DNA of 64,000 nucleotides from Curtobacterium flaccumfaciens (GTDB taxonomy: Bacteria; Actinomycetota; Actinomycetes; Actinomycetales; Microbacteriaceae), in the NCBI RefSeq assembly GCF_004361695.1, contig NZ_SNVW01000004.1:186001-250000 (forward strand). Reading direction: 5' to 3'. The translations under genes were made by a program, and so were the position numbers. The notes under the pieces are model-generated. The model made no database searches. It saw only the letters and a program-made list of their open reading frames with translations, and had not been told where the DNA came from. This document shows positions 45,501 to 55,580 of the stretch, in pieces (the first letter of the stretch is position 1; each line of letters opens with the position of its first letter).

Positions 45501-48314
45501 GACGACGGTGTACGTGAACTCGTCGGTGCCGGCCGAGTAGTCGCCGGCCTCGTACGTCAGCGAGTCGGAGTCGACGTCGCTCACCGAGCCCTTGTCGGGG
45601 TTCGAGGCCACGCCGACGAGCTGGACGGAGTCGCCGTCGGGGTCGATGCCGTTCAGCGGGATGGAGACACGGACCGACTGTCCGGCGACGACCCGTGCGG
45701 TGACGGTCTGCGGGACGGGCGGATTGTTCGTGGCGGCGTCCTGCTCGCGCACCGAGATCGACACCGTCGCGTCGGCGTACTGGCCGTCGGGCCCGGCGAC
45801 GCGGTACACGGCCGTGTAGTTGCCCGGGGTGGTCGGGGCGAGGTACCGGAGGTGGTCGCCGGAGACGAAGAGCAGACCGCCGTCGCCCGGCACGTTCTGG
45901 ACGAGGTCGGGCAGCAGCGTGAGGGGCTCGCCCTCGGGCTGGGTGTCGTTGTCGAGGACGTCGATGTTCGCGACGTCGCCGACCCGCACCGTGGCGGTGT
46001 CCGGCTGTGCGACGGGCGGCTGGATCCGGTCGGGCCTCGGGATCTCGACGACGGTCACGGTGCCGGTGGCCGACGCCAGGCCGTTCGTCTCGGTGTACCG
46101 GAACGAGACCGGCCCGTCGAGCGGAGCGGTCAGCGTGACCCGGACGGTGTGCTGGTCGAGGATGCTCGCCTGCACGCCCGACCCGCGGTCCGGTCCGTCG
46201 AGCGCGGTCACGAGCAGCACGCCACCGGCGGGGTCGATGTCGGTCGCGGTGACGTCCGTGTCCTTCGTCGACAGGGTGTTGACGAAGACGGTCTTCGGCG
46301 TGGTGATGGGTGCGCTCGACGCGTCCGGCGGCGCGAGGATCGTGATGCGGACGATCCCGCTCGAGGTCTTCGTGCCGTCGGTGACGGTGTACTCGAGCTG
46401 GTGGTCCCCTGCGCTCGCTCCCTGGACGCGGAACGTGCCGGCGTCGTAGCTCGGCGTGACGGTCAGTCCGGCGGCGGAGGACACGCTGGTCAGCGTCACG
46501 GTGCCGTTGCCGCCGCGCACGTGCTCGAGCGGGTCGACCGTGAACGCCTTGCCCGCGTACCCCTGCACGGGGAACGGGTCGGCGTAGAGCGGGACGCTGC
46601 CCTGCTTCGCGACGTGCACCGTGACGGATCCGCGTCCGTCGGCGCGGCCGTCGCTGACGACGAGCTGGACCGAGCGGTCGCCGGTCTTGCCGCTCGCGTT
46701 CCGGAAGTCGAGCAGCCCGTCCGGCGTCGTCGACACGCGGTCGCCGTCGCCCGCGCTGGCGGACTTCAGGTAGACCGGGTCGCCGTCGGGGTCGACCCAG
46801 TCGCCGAGCACGTTCGTCACGACGTGCCCGTTCTGCACGACGTCCGCTGAGGTGTCCCGCACCTGCCGGGGCGGGTCGTTCGCCGAGTCCGGGCGGACGC
46901 GCACCGTGACGGTCGCGGTGTCCGATCCCCCGTTGCCGTCGGTGATCGTGTACGGGAACGAGACCGTTCCCGCCGCGCGCGCGGCGAGCGTGATCTGCAG
47001 GCGCTGACCGTCGCCGACGATCGCGACGTCGCCGACGGCGTCGTCGATCTGCCCGACCTCGCTGATGACGATCGGGTCGCCGTTGGGGTCGTAGTCGTTG
47101 AGCAGGACCGGGAGGCTCGTGGTGCGTCCCGGACGAGCGCCCAGGTCGTCGTCGACCGCGACCGGCGGCTTCTGGTCCTTGTCGACCTCGGGGTCGTCGT
47201 CGGAGACCTGCTCCTGCTGCTGGTCGTCGTCCTTCTTGATGAGGTCGGCCCAGTTGTCGATGACCTGGCCGCTGCGGTCGATCGCCCAGGAGCGTCCGCT
47301 CCGCGCGTCGTTCGCGACGACGGTCTGCCCGTTGTGCAGGATCTGCAGCTCGCCGGCGCCCGCGGTGTCGGCGAGGCGTTGCAGTCCGCTCCCCTGGCAG
47401 CTGTCCATCGCCTGCCCGCCGGCCCAGGCCGCGTAGGTGCAGGACCCGACGACGGTGGGGCGGGCGGCTCGACCGGAGACCTGCAGCGCGGTGGTGTCCA
47501 CGTCGCCGGAGGCCGAGACACGGACCAGTCCCGCGGTCCCGGCGACGGTCACCCGCGAGGCGCCGTCGGCCGAGCGCTGCAGGGCCGGGGAGGTCCCGAC
47601 GCGGTCGCCGAGGTCGATCGTGTCGCCGTCGACCGAGAGCTCCCCCGAGGTGCGGTCGAGCACGGCGACGTGGTCACCGAACGACGCGACCTGGAAGTTG
47701 TCGGCGCGGTCCATCTTGACGGTCCAGCGCTGCTGCACCGTGAGCGTGGTGCCGACGTCGACGAGCGATGCCGTCCCGGTGCGTGGCGAGTACACGGCCA
47801 CGTGGTCGTCCGAGGCGTCGAACACGGCGTCGGCGCCGAGGGTCAGGTCCGCCTTGGTCGACGCGTCGAACTCGCCGAGGTCCTTCGCGGGGGTCGCCCA
47901 CAGTTCGCCGGTGTCGGCGTTGCCGATGACCGCGGTCGACCCGGCGAAGAACACCTGGGGTGAGCCGGCGGGCAGGGTCACCGGGTCGGCGACGGTGGCG
48001 TCGGCGACGTCGACCTTCGCGACGGTGCCCTTGGTCTGGTCGACGCTGTAGACCATCGCCCCGCGCTGCAGCACCGACAGGCTGTCGCTCGCGGTCTCGA
48101 CGGCGGTGTTGAGCTGCAGGACGCCGGTGTTCGCCCGGCCGACCGCCCCGTACTCGGCCGACGGCACCCAGACCGTCCCGTCGCCGAGGTCGACGCGCTG
48201 CGTGTGGTAGCCGGTGGACGCGACCGCTGCCGTGGCCACGACGGCACCGACGAGCACCGAGGCACCCACCGTGACGGCCGCCGAGCGGTGCTTCGCGAGG
48301 AACGCCCGGATCAC
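42522..48314 (-). CDS. Giant Ig-like / tandem-95 / FN3 cell-surface protein
   Basis: 1930 residues from GTG 48314, which overlaps the kinase stop. An N-terminal membrane anchor (SAAVTVGASVLVGAVVATAAVAS) and a ~300-residue part that looks like a beta-propeller come first. At least six Ig/cadherin-like repeats follow, marked by ND.DP.GDP motifs: NDYDPNGDPI, VDPDGDPVY, LDNDTQPEGEPL, GIDPDGDSV, NDSDPEGGQL and NDQPTNPFPEQRL. Two fibronectin III domains (ITGYRIQGTNGVAKD and DNYVVTIEGPG) and a Cys-containing C-terminal domain end it. There is no LPXTG or C-terminal anchor. Probably faces the wall as a type II membrane protein and acts in adhesion or envelope sensing. Confidence 0.92.
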   Translation of the reverse strand: MIRAFLAKHRSAAVTVGASVLVGAVVATAAVASTGYHTQRVDLGDGTVWVPSAEYGAVGRANTGVLQLNTAVETASDSLSVLQRGAMVYSVDQTKGTVAKVDVADATVADPVTLPAGSPQVFFAGSTAVIGNADTGELWATPAKDLGEFDASTKADLTLGADAVFDASDDHVAVYSPRTGTASLVDVGTTLTVQQRWTVKMDRADNFQVASFGDHVAVLDRTSGELSVDGDTIDLGDRVGTSPALQRSADGASRVTVAGTAGLVRVSASGDVDTTALQVSGRAARPTVVGSCTYAAWAGGQAMDSCQGSGLQRLADTAGAGELQILHNGQTVVANDARSGRSWAIDRSGQVIDNWADLIKKDDDQQQEQVSDDDPEVDKDQKPPVAVDDDLGARPGRTTSLPVLLNDYDPNGDPIVISEVGQIDDAVGDVAIVGDGQRLQITLAARAAGTVSFPYTITDGNGGSDTATVTVRVRPDSANDPPRQVRDTSADVVQNGHVVTNVLGDWVDPDGDPVYLKSASAGDGDRVSTTPDGLLDFRNASGKTGDRSVQLVVSDGRADGRGSVTVHVAKQGSVPLYADPFPVQGYAGKAFTVDPLEHVRGGNGTVTLTSVSSAAGLTVTPSYDAGTFRVQGASAGDHQLEYTVTDGTKTSSGIVRITILAPPDASSAPITTPKTVFVNTLSTKDTDVTATDIDPAGGVLLVTALDGPDRGSGVQASILDQHTVRVTLTAPLDGPVSFRYTETNGLASATGTVTVVEIPRPDRIQPPVAQPDTATVRVGDVANIDVLDNDTQPEGEPLTLLPDLVQNVPGDGGLLFVSGDHLRYLAPTTPGNYTAVYRVAGPDGQYADATVSISVREQDAATNNPPVPQTVTARVVAGQSVRVSIPLNGIDPDGDSVQLVGVASNPDKGSVSDVDSDSLTYEAGDYSAGTDEFTYTVVDALGARATGTVRVGIAPQAEQASNPVAEADHVTIRPGGSVTVRVLQNDSDPEGGQLTVTKAEPTAQDVTAKVLRKQQIRVTPPKSATRGDYAVLYTVANETGGASTAFLTVTVDEDAQPLRPEVDDTTLDLQDIMHRQSVTVDVLDNVFFAEGTAADLRVGVVDGYGDTARATDDQRIAVRLTDESQVIPFSVALVDHPDIVSYGFIHVPGFDDALPQVNRSAGAITVKSEATVRIPLSKYVVTANGQTAKITDDGTVKATHASGQDLVVDSSTLQFTSSKLYYGNASISFEVTDGSNANGGKGRVATLVLPIKVTPRSNQPPAFTGSAIDMQPGESRTVDLTKLTDYPYPKDLPELRYSVVSRPGNGTTATISGQQLTVKVADTAKKNTSATIGIGVADDANAGRSGSITVDVVASTRPLVQPGADKSVTKRGATTTIDVLANDQPTNPFPEQRLRVVNIRGLSGGLPSGVTVTPSADKSRLQVSVSANAKPVDAHLQYQVADATDDPDRYVWGDVTISVQDVPDAPGAPSRTGSYQGGQATLTWATPQANNSPITGYRIQGTNGVAKDCGTATVCTITGLDPKSSYRFSVIARNAVGDSKPSGESSPVSADFVPAPPKGITVSPSTSTPNQLDVSWNRVDAPNNGTPVDNYVVTIEGPGLSSTRSTGTATSTSFTGAQSGMPYTVTISPRNAADRNGTVVQWNSASASGTAIGSPGVPRLSASGNRQGTQTAVVLSASESDWGGGNQSWRIAKYSASTPIPSGCSTQGAEFVWTSASASDSISSQYRYVALAGNGLFCTASQPASVDGYQTPDAPTGTVSVDVDPGNRSDFVVNLNASGSTRYLYYSVNNGTPVRFGGSASIGAGAGFGIETRVVFSSCAVDGDYCASSGEFKGTAYTTRASIRSAVVGQAPIINAPDNNGAFQPTAYKITYCTDGLFGSCTETNPTTSNPWTTSDPVPAGYDTMKVQATVNGREDPDGATSPIDSADGN

Positions 48315-49723
48315 CCGGTGCTCCCGATCGTCGCGCACTTCTGGGCGCTGGCGACCCCGGTCTTGCCGTCGCGGTTCACGGCGACGGCGATGCACTCCTC
48401 GTCGCCCTTCTTGCCGGACACGACGAAGCTCGCGCCCGTCTGCTGGCTGGCGGCGCCGTTCGACGAGATGACGTAGGTGTCGCCGTTCCGGAGGCCCGGG
48501 TCCGCCCAGGTGAACGTCACCGACGCCGGCGTGGTCTCGGCGCGGACGTCCGACACGACGGGGATCGCGCCGGCACCGAGGCGCCCCACGACGATGACCG
48601 TCGCGATCGCGAGGGCTGCGACGACCACGACCGTCAGCGAGGTCGCCCACACGAGCGTGGAGCGCGACCGACGACGAGCACGCGTGACGGACCCGGTGCG
48701 GTGGACGGTCCCGACGCTCTGCGACGCGGCGGCCGAGGACCCGCCGACGACGGCCTTCCGCGTGCGACGGCGGGCGCCGACGCGCGACGGCGGCTGGAGC
48801 TCGCGGATCATGGTGCGGTCGCCATCCGGCGTCGGGGTCGCGACGGCCCAGGCCTCGACCGCGACGTCGGCCGCGGTCTGGGGGATGCCGAGCTCCGCCT
48901 GGACCTGCTGGAACCCGCGCACGAGTTCCATCACCGTGGACGGACGGCCTGAGACCTTGCGGGACATGGCGGCGGCGAGCAGGCGCTCGAGCGACGGCGG
49001 GACGTCGGTCCGGCCGGTCGGCTTCACCCCACCCTTGTCGATCCGACCCATCAGGTCTGCGGCGCCGTTCTTGCCGCCGCGGATCTCGAACGGGCTGCGT
49101 CCGGCGAGCAGTGAGTAGACGGTGGCGGCGAGGGAGTACACCTCGGACTGGATCGTGCCGCGGGACTCGTCGATGAGGACCTCGGGCGCCGACCACGGGA
49201 TCGACATGCCGACGGGCTCGTCCGGGTCGGCCTCACCGATCGTGGCCGCGATGCCGAAGTCCGACAGCACCGGGTTACCGTAGGCCGTGAGCAGGATGTT
49301 GGAGGGCTTGATGTCGCGGTGGAGGACGCCTTCGCGGTGCGCCGTCTCGAGCGCGGACCCGATCCGGATGCCGATCGACAGGACCTCGGACACCGGGATG
49401 GGCTCGCGGCGGTAGCGCTCGCTCAGCGACGAGGAGCAGAGCTCCATCACGAGGTACGGCCGACCGTCCGACGCCACGCTCGCCTGGAAGACCGTGAGGA
49501 TCGAGGGGTGCGTGCTGAGGCGGGCCATGAGGTTGGCCTCGGCCTGGAACATCTGCCGGACCCGGTCGTCCACGACCTCGTCGAGCAGCACCTTCACGGC
49601 GACCTGCCGACGCGGCATGTCCTGCTCGTAGAGGAACACGTCGGCGAACCCGCCGGACCCGAGGACGTGCACGGGGCTGAAGCCGCCGATCACGGGCGGG
49701 CTGGACGGCAGACGTCGCGCCAT
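48311..49723 (-). CDS. Transmembrane Ser/Thr protein kinase with external FN3-like domain
   Basis: 470 residues from ATG 49723, which follows GGAGGAGGG. Kinase domain: glycine loop LGSGGFADVF, Lys44, Glu62, HRDIKPSN with Asp137, and DFG with Asp155, all intact. After a basic juxtamembrane region, a transmembrane helix (VVVVAALAIATVIVV) leads to a ~90-residue external domain with FN3 character (PASVTFTWADPGLRNGDTYVISS) and one Cys pair. It has no PASTA repeats, so it is not PknB. Likely substrates are the FHA proteins and the surface or TgpA-like proteins of the cluster. Confidence 0.94.
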   Translation of the reverse strand: MARRLPSSPPVIGGFSPVHVLGSGGFADVFLYEQDMPRRQVAVKVLLDEVVDDRVRQMFQAEANLMARLSTHPSILTVFQASVASDGRPYLVMELCSSSLSERYRREPIPVSEVLSIGIRIGSALETAHREGVLHRDIKPSNILLTAYGNPVLSDFGIAATIGEADPDEPVGMSIPWSAPEVLIDESRGTIQSEVYSLAATVYSLLAGRSPFEIRGGKNGAADLMGRIDKGGVKPTGRTDVPPSLERLLAAAMSRKVSGRPSTVMELVRGFQQVQAELGIPQTAADVAVEAWAVATPTPDGDRTMIRELQPPSRVGARRRTRKAVVGGSSAAASQSVGTVHRTGSVTRARRRSRSTLVWATSLTVVVVAALAIATVIVVGRLGAGAIPVVSDVRAETTPASVTFTWADPGLRNGDTYVISSNGAASQQTGASFVVSGKKGDEECIAVAVNRDGKTGVASAQKCATIGSTG

Positions 49724-49773
49724 CGTGCCCTCCTCCCCGGCCGAGCGGCCAGCTCTCTCGTCACGGCCATGCC

Positions 49774-49779
49774 ATTGTA
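49774..49779 (-). promoter_or_regulatory. -10 element before the kinase gene
   Basis: TACAAT on the minus strand in the 129-bp gap between the phosphatase and kinase genes, about 50 nt before the kinase ATG. Weak -35. It would let the kinase and all genes after it be transcribed apart from FHA-PP2C. Confidence 0.5.
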
Positions 49780-49852
49780 CGAACCGCGGGTGACCGACAT
49801 TCCGCACACCGCTCAGAGCGGAACGCCTGCCGGACCCCAGTTCGGGGGTCAC

Positions 49853-50674
49853 TCAGTGACGCGGGAGCGTGTCCTCGACGTCGCCGTCGTCCGGTGCGGC
49901 GTCGACCTGCAGGACGACCACCGTCACGTTGTCGCGGCCGCCAGCGACGACCGCGTCGCCGACCAACCGTTCAGCGAGGTCCTGCGCGCCGGGCACCCGC
50001 GCCGCGATGCGGGCGATGCCGGCGTCGCCGAGTTCCTTCGTCAGACCGTCCGAGCAGACGATGTAGCGGTCGCCGGCGCGGAGCGGCAGGGTCCACCAGT
50101 CCGGCTCCGGCGGTTCGCCGAACCCGACGGCGCGGGTGATCACGTTGCTGTCCGGGTGACGCTCGGCGTCCTCTGCTCGGAGGAGCCCGGCGTCGACCAT
50201 CTCCTGCACGACCGAGTGGTCGACCGTCACGCGACGGAGGACTCCGCCGTCGATGCGGTAGGTGCGCGAGTCGCCGACGTTGAAGACGAGCGCCGCCGGC
50301 TGCCCGTGCGATGCGACGAGGGCGATGCCCGTCACCGTGGTGCCGGCACCGATGGCGTTGCCACCAGCGGCACGCTCGATGTCCGCGGTGGCGAGCAGGA
50401 GCGCCCGCTGGATCGACTGCCGGGTCGTGAACGCGCTCTCGGTCGCCTGCTCGAGGCGACGCACGACGGCGTCGCTCGCCCGGTCGCCCGCGAGGTGCCC
50501 GCCCATGCCGTCGGCGACGACGAAGAACGGCGCCGCGACGATGTAGCTGTCCTCGTTGTGGTCACGGCGCCGACCGACGTCGGTCGATGCTCCCCACGAG
50601 AGCGTCAGGGTGGCGCCGTCGGCACCGGGGACGTCGATGGCGTGCGCAGTCGCTGCTCGGCCGAGTTCGGTCAC
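49853..50674 (-). CDS. PP2C-type Ser/Thr phosphatase
   Basis: 273 residues. Metal-binding motifs DHNEDSY, VVADGMGGH, VFNVGDSR and SDGLTKEL, ending with GGRDNVTVVVLQ; all PP2C aspartates are present. It has no transmembrane helix, so it is cytoplasmic (PstP from mycobacteria is anchored). It should reverse phosphorylation by the neighbouring kinase. GTG 50674 is 3 nt after the FHA stop. Confidence 0.95.
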   Translation of the reverse strand: MTELGRAATAHAIDVPGADGATLTLSWGASTDVGRRRDHNEDSYIVAAPFFVVADGMGGHLAGDRASDAVVRRLEQATESAFTTRQSIQRALLLATADIERAAGGNAIGAGTTVTGIALVASHGQPAALVFNVGDSRTYRIDGGVLRRVTVDHSVVQEMVDAGLLRAEDAERHPDSNVITRAVGFGEPPEPDWWTLPLRAGDRYIVCSDGLTKELGDAGIARIAARVPGAQDLAERLVGDAVVAGGRDNVTVVVLQVDAAPDDGDVEDTLPRH

Positions 50675-50677
50675 GTT

Positions 50678-51367
50678 TCAGGATCGCTCTCTGGGGGTTC
50701 GGGGCTGGCCAGCTGGTGGATCGGAGGGCCACGGGGGAAGTGGTGGGAGGTCCCCCGCCGGCGGTGCGACCCGCAGGTGCGGCGAGAGGACCTCGATGAC
50801 GTTGCCGTCTCCGATCTCGACAACCGTACCCGTCAGGACGACGTTCGACGCACCCGCCGGCATCCGGAACGGTGCCGCGCCCGCCGGGCGCACCACCGTG
50901 CCGTTGGTCGATCGGAGGTCGTCGACGACGGCGGCTTCCCCCTCGGCGTGCACGAGGACGTGTGAGGACGACACCTGGCCGGTGGCCGACGGGACCGTCA
51001 CGAGCTCGGGAGTCGGGCCGCGTGTGATCCGCGGGAGCGCGGGGCGCCGCCCCACGATGACGGGACGGTCCAGCGGGAGGACACGGTCGCCGATCCGGAT
51101 GGACGGCACCCGACGCACCGGCGCGGTCGGTGGTGCCAGCAGGTCCGGAGCGGACGGGAGGCGCGGTGCGGCCCCGTCGGGCATCCCACCCCCGGCTCCG
51201 GGTCGCGTCGGCACCCGGACGATGGTGTCCTCGGCCGCCGATCCGTCGGGGTGCCCGCCGGTCACCGGTCGGATGACCGTGTCGCCGAGGGCGTCGTCCA
51301 CGCTGGAGTCGACGCGCGGGGCGCCGGGTCGACGGATGACGGTGTCATCGATGTCGTCGTCGCGCAC
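50678..51367 (-). CDS. FHA domain protein
   Basis: 229 residues from GTG 51367 after AGGAGG. The N-terminus has Thr-rich motifs DDDIDDTVIRRPG, LGDTVIRPVTG and EDTIVRVPTRPG that look like kinase target sites (T-V/I-I-R). The FHA domain is near the C-terminus (VIVGRRPALPRI, VSSSHVLVHAEGEAAVVDDLRSTNGTVV). First gene of the cluster, then phosphatase and kinase. Three repeats of DTV(I/V)R type may be phosphorylated to dock other FHA proteins. Confidence 0.9.
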   Translation of the reverse strand: MRDDDIDDTVIRRPGAPRVDSSVDDALGDTVIRPVTGGHPDGSAAEDTIVRVPTRPGAGGGMPDGAAPRLPSAPDLLAPPTAPVRRVPSIRIGDRVLPLDRPVIVGRRPALPRITRGPTPELVTVPSATGQVSSSHVLVHAEGEAAVVDDLRSTNGTVVRPAGAAPFRMPAGASNVVLTGTVVEIGDGNVIEVLSPHLRVAPPAGDLPPLPPWPSDPPAGQPRTPRERS

Positions 51368-51425
51368 GCGAGGCCTCCTGGGGGCGGTGGTCCACACCAC
51401 CGTAGACGATCCGGTCCGCCTCGCC

Positions 51426-51992
51426 TCATCGACGCTCCCACCCCGGAGCACTGCCGGCACGGACGGAGCGCAGCACGACGGCCGCGAGCGGATCGTCCGG
51501 CCGGGTCTCGAGCGCGTACTGCGCCCGGGTCTGCGCCCGTGCCACCGAACCCAACGCCCACGAGCACCACGCCGCCATCGCCAGCGCCCCGGCAGCTCCG
51601 GTCGCCGTGTCCGCGGACAGGTCCTCCGCCCGCCACCGCTGCCACGCCTCGGCGCACCGGTCCCCCGCGATGCGCACCCGGTCGCGGTCGGGCTCGGGTC
51701 CGGAACCACGCAACGCTGGCGGAGTGGGGTCGTGGAACGGGTCGAAGGCCGCCACCGCGCGGGGGTCCGGCGCGCCCCGTGCCGCGATGAACGCCAGCAT
51801 CGCGAAGCGCGGCGCGAGTGCACCGCACGCGGTGATGACGGCGATCGCCGCGGTCCGCGGCAACGCGTCCGCTCCGGGCCGGACGAGCGCGGCGCACGCC
51901 GCGCGGAGGGTGACCGCAGCCGCGATCTCGCGGGGGTAGCGGACTGCGGCTTCGGGGTGGACTCGTGTCGTCGTGGGGATCATGCACGCCAT
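51426..51992 (-). CDS. Short DUF4192-like protein
   Basis: 188 residues. The C-terminal half (ALAMAAWCSWALGSVARAQTRAQYALETRPDDPLAAVVLRSVRAG) matches the C-terminal style of DUF4192 proteins, which are usually 330 residues or more, so this is probably a shortened copy. The start could be ATG 51992 or 51983; AGGAGG sits about 16 nt before the first, which is further than ideal. Function unknown. It precedes the FHA gene by 58 bp and may be cotranscribed with the signalling cluster. Confidence 0.65.
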   Translation of the reverse strand: MACMIPTTTRVHPEAAVRYPREIAAAVTLRAACAALVRPGADALPRTAAIAVITACGALAPRFAMLAFIAARGAPDPRAVAAFDPFHDPTPPALRGSGPEPDRDRVRIAGDRCAEAWQRWRAEDLSADTATGAAGALAMAAWCSWALGSVARAQTRAQYALETRPDDPLAAVVLRSVRAGSAPGWERR

Positions 51993-52062
51993 CGAAACGC
52001 ACCCCGCGCCTCCTGGCCCGCACCCACCGACCATCTGTGGAACGCACGAACCCCACCCGCCC

Positions 52063-52110
52063 CTGTGGAGGACAAGTGCTGTGGAGGACAAGTGCTGTGG
52101 AGGACGAGTG
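52063..52110. repeat. Three head-to-tail 16-bp repeats
   Basis: CTGTGGAGGACAAGTG at 52063-52078 and 52079-52094, and a third copy at 52095-52110 with one change (A to G). It fills the noncoding gap between the DUF4192-like gene and yaaA. Tight, recent tandem duplication; possible binding sites. Confidence 0.88.
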
Positions 52111-52140
52111 GGGTCAGGTGTGCCGGAGGTGAGTCGCGCG

Positions 52141-52905
52141 TCAGACGGCGACGGGCTCGAGACTCTCCGCGACGAGGTCCCAGCCGCCGTCGCGTTCCTC
52201 GAGGACGACGCCGTGGGCCGACGCCCACTCCACGAGCTCCGCCATCGACGCGACCGCTGCTCCGGTGCGCGCGAGCAACGCCACCAGGCGACCCTTCGCG
52301 GTCTTGTTCCAGTGGTTGAGCGCCTTCCGCCGACCGGCCCCGTCGACACTCACGACCCGTGGGGCGACCGCCTCGGGAACCGGACCGAGCTGGCGGTAGC
52401 CCTCGGAGCGCAGGTCGAGCACGAGCCCGTCCGCGGCGCGTTCACCGAGCGCACGCGTCGATGGTGCGGGCCAGTGCGCGGCCAGCCGGATCGACCCGAG
52501 TCGGGAGTCGTGCGACAGGCGGTACGCCGGGATCGGGTCGCCGCCACCGATGGGTCCGAACATCGCCGACTGCACGATGACGCGGTCGAACCACCACGCT
52601 CGCGTGGCGGGATCGGCGTCGAGGGCGCCGAGCGGGTCGTAGAGCACGCCCGTGTAGCGGTCGATCGCAGGCATCGTGCCCGAGGTCTCGAGCTCGAGGT
52701 TGCGGTACCGCTCCTCGATCGACTTCGGGCCGAGCTTCAGGGCCGTCCGGGCCGAGGACTCCTCGGAACTGACGGAGCGGGCCGCGGTGATCACCGCGGC
52801 CCGCTCTGCAGCCAGTTCCGGGAACGTCAGCGCACGCAGGTCGAGCGTGCGCTCCGTGTCCCCGCCCTCCCGCTTCGTCTCCGAAGGTGGGAGGAGGACG
52901 GTCAG
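52141..52905 (-). CDS. yaaA: Peroxide-stress protein YaaA (DUF328), CTG start
   Basis: 254 residues if read from CTG at 52905, giving TVLLPPSETKREGGDTE, which fits the family's N-terminal LLPPSETK motif. The first ordinary start, GTG 52794, would cut off about 37 conserved residues. Other family motifs: LKLGPKSIEERYRNLELETSGTMPAIDRYTGVLYDPL and SAMFGPIGGGDPIPAYRLSHDSRLG. A second CTG at 52914 overlaps the atpC stop (CTGA). E. coli YaaA lowers free iron during peroxide stress. Placement after atpC suggests cotranscription with the ATP synthase operon. Confidence 0.85.
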   Translation of the reverse strand: MTVLLPPSETKREGGDTERTLDLRALTFPELAAERAAVITAARSVSSEESSARTALKLGPKSIEERYRNLELETSGTMPAIDRYTGVLYDPLGALDADPATRAWWFDRVIVQSAMFGPIGGGDPIPAYRLSHDSRLGSIRLAAHWPAPSTRALGERAADGLVLDLRSEGYRQLGPVPEAVAPRVVSVDGAGRRKALNHWNKTAKGRLVALLARTGAAVASMAELVEWASAHGVVLEERDGGWDLVAESLEPVAV

Positions 52906-52910
52906 TCCGG

Positions 52911-53174
52911 TCAGGACGCCAGCGCGGCCTGCCGCGCGACGATCGTCACCGTGTCGTGCTCCACCGACAGGAAGCCGTCCTCGGCGTCGACCGCGACGGT
53001 CGAGCCGTCGGCCCGCGTGATGCGGACCTGCCCCTGCGCCAGGATCGCGAGCATCGGCTCGTGTCCGGCGAGGATGCCGATCTGGCCCTCTGTCGTGCGT
53101 GCGACGACCATGGTGGTGTCGCCCGACCAGACCTCACGGTCGGCCGAGACGACGCTCACGCTGAGACCCGCCAT
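52911..53174 (-). CDS. atpC: ATP synthase epsilon subunit (short form)
   Basis: 87 residues holding only the N-terminal beta-sandwich (SVSVVSADREVWSGDTTMVVARTTEGQIGILAGHEPMLAIL). The C-terminal helical hairpin that inhibits E. coli ATP hydrolysis (total ~139 residues there) is absent. ATG 53174 lies 1 nt after the atpD stop, within the coupled operon. Short forms are common in Microbacteriaceae. Confidence 0.95.
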   Translation of the reverse strand: MAGLSVSVVSADREVWSGDTTMVVARTTEGQIGILAGHEPMLAILAQGQVRITRADGSTVAVDAEDGFLSVEHDTVTIVARQAALAS

Positions 53175-53175
53175 G

Positions 53176-55580
<2,405 letters not shown>

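Noticed and set aside
43935-46850. 971-residue plus-strand frame opposite the giant surface protein
   Set aside because: Same cause: long open antisense frames are expected at 70 % GC; the minus frame shows Ig and FN3 domains.
48315-49196. 294-residue upstream extension of the surface protein
   Set aside because: It runs through the kinase gene in another frame and is Arg/Pro-rich; the GTG at 48314 on the kinase stop is the better start.
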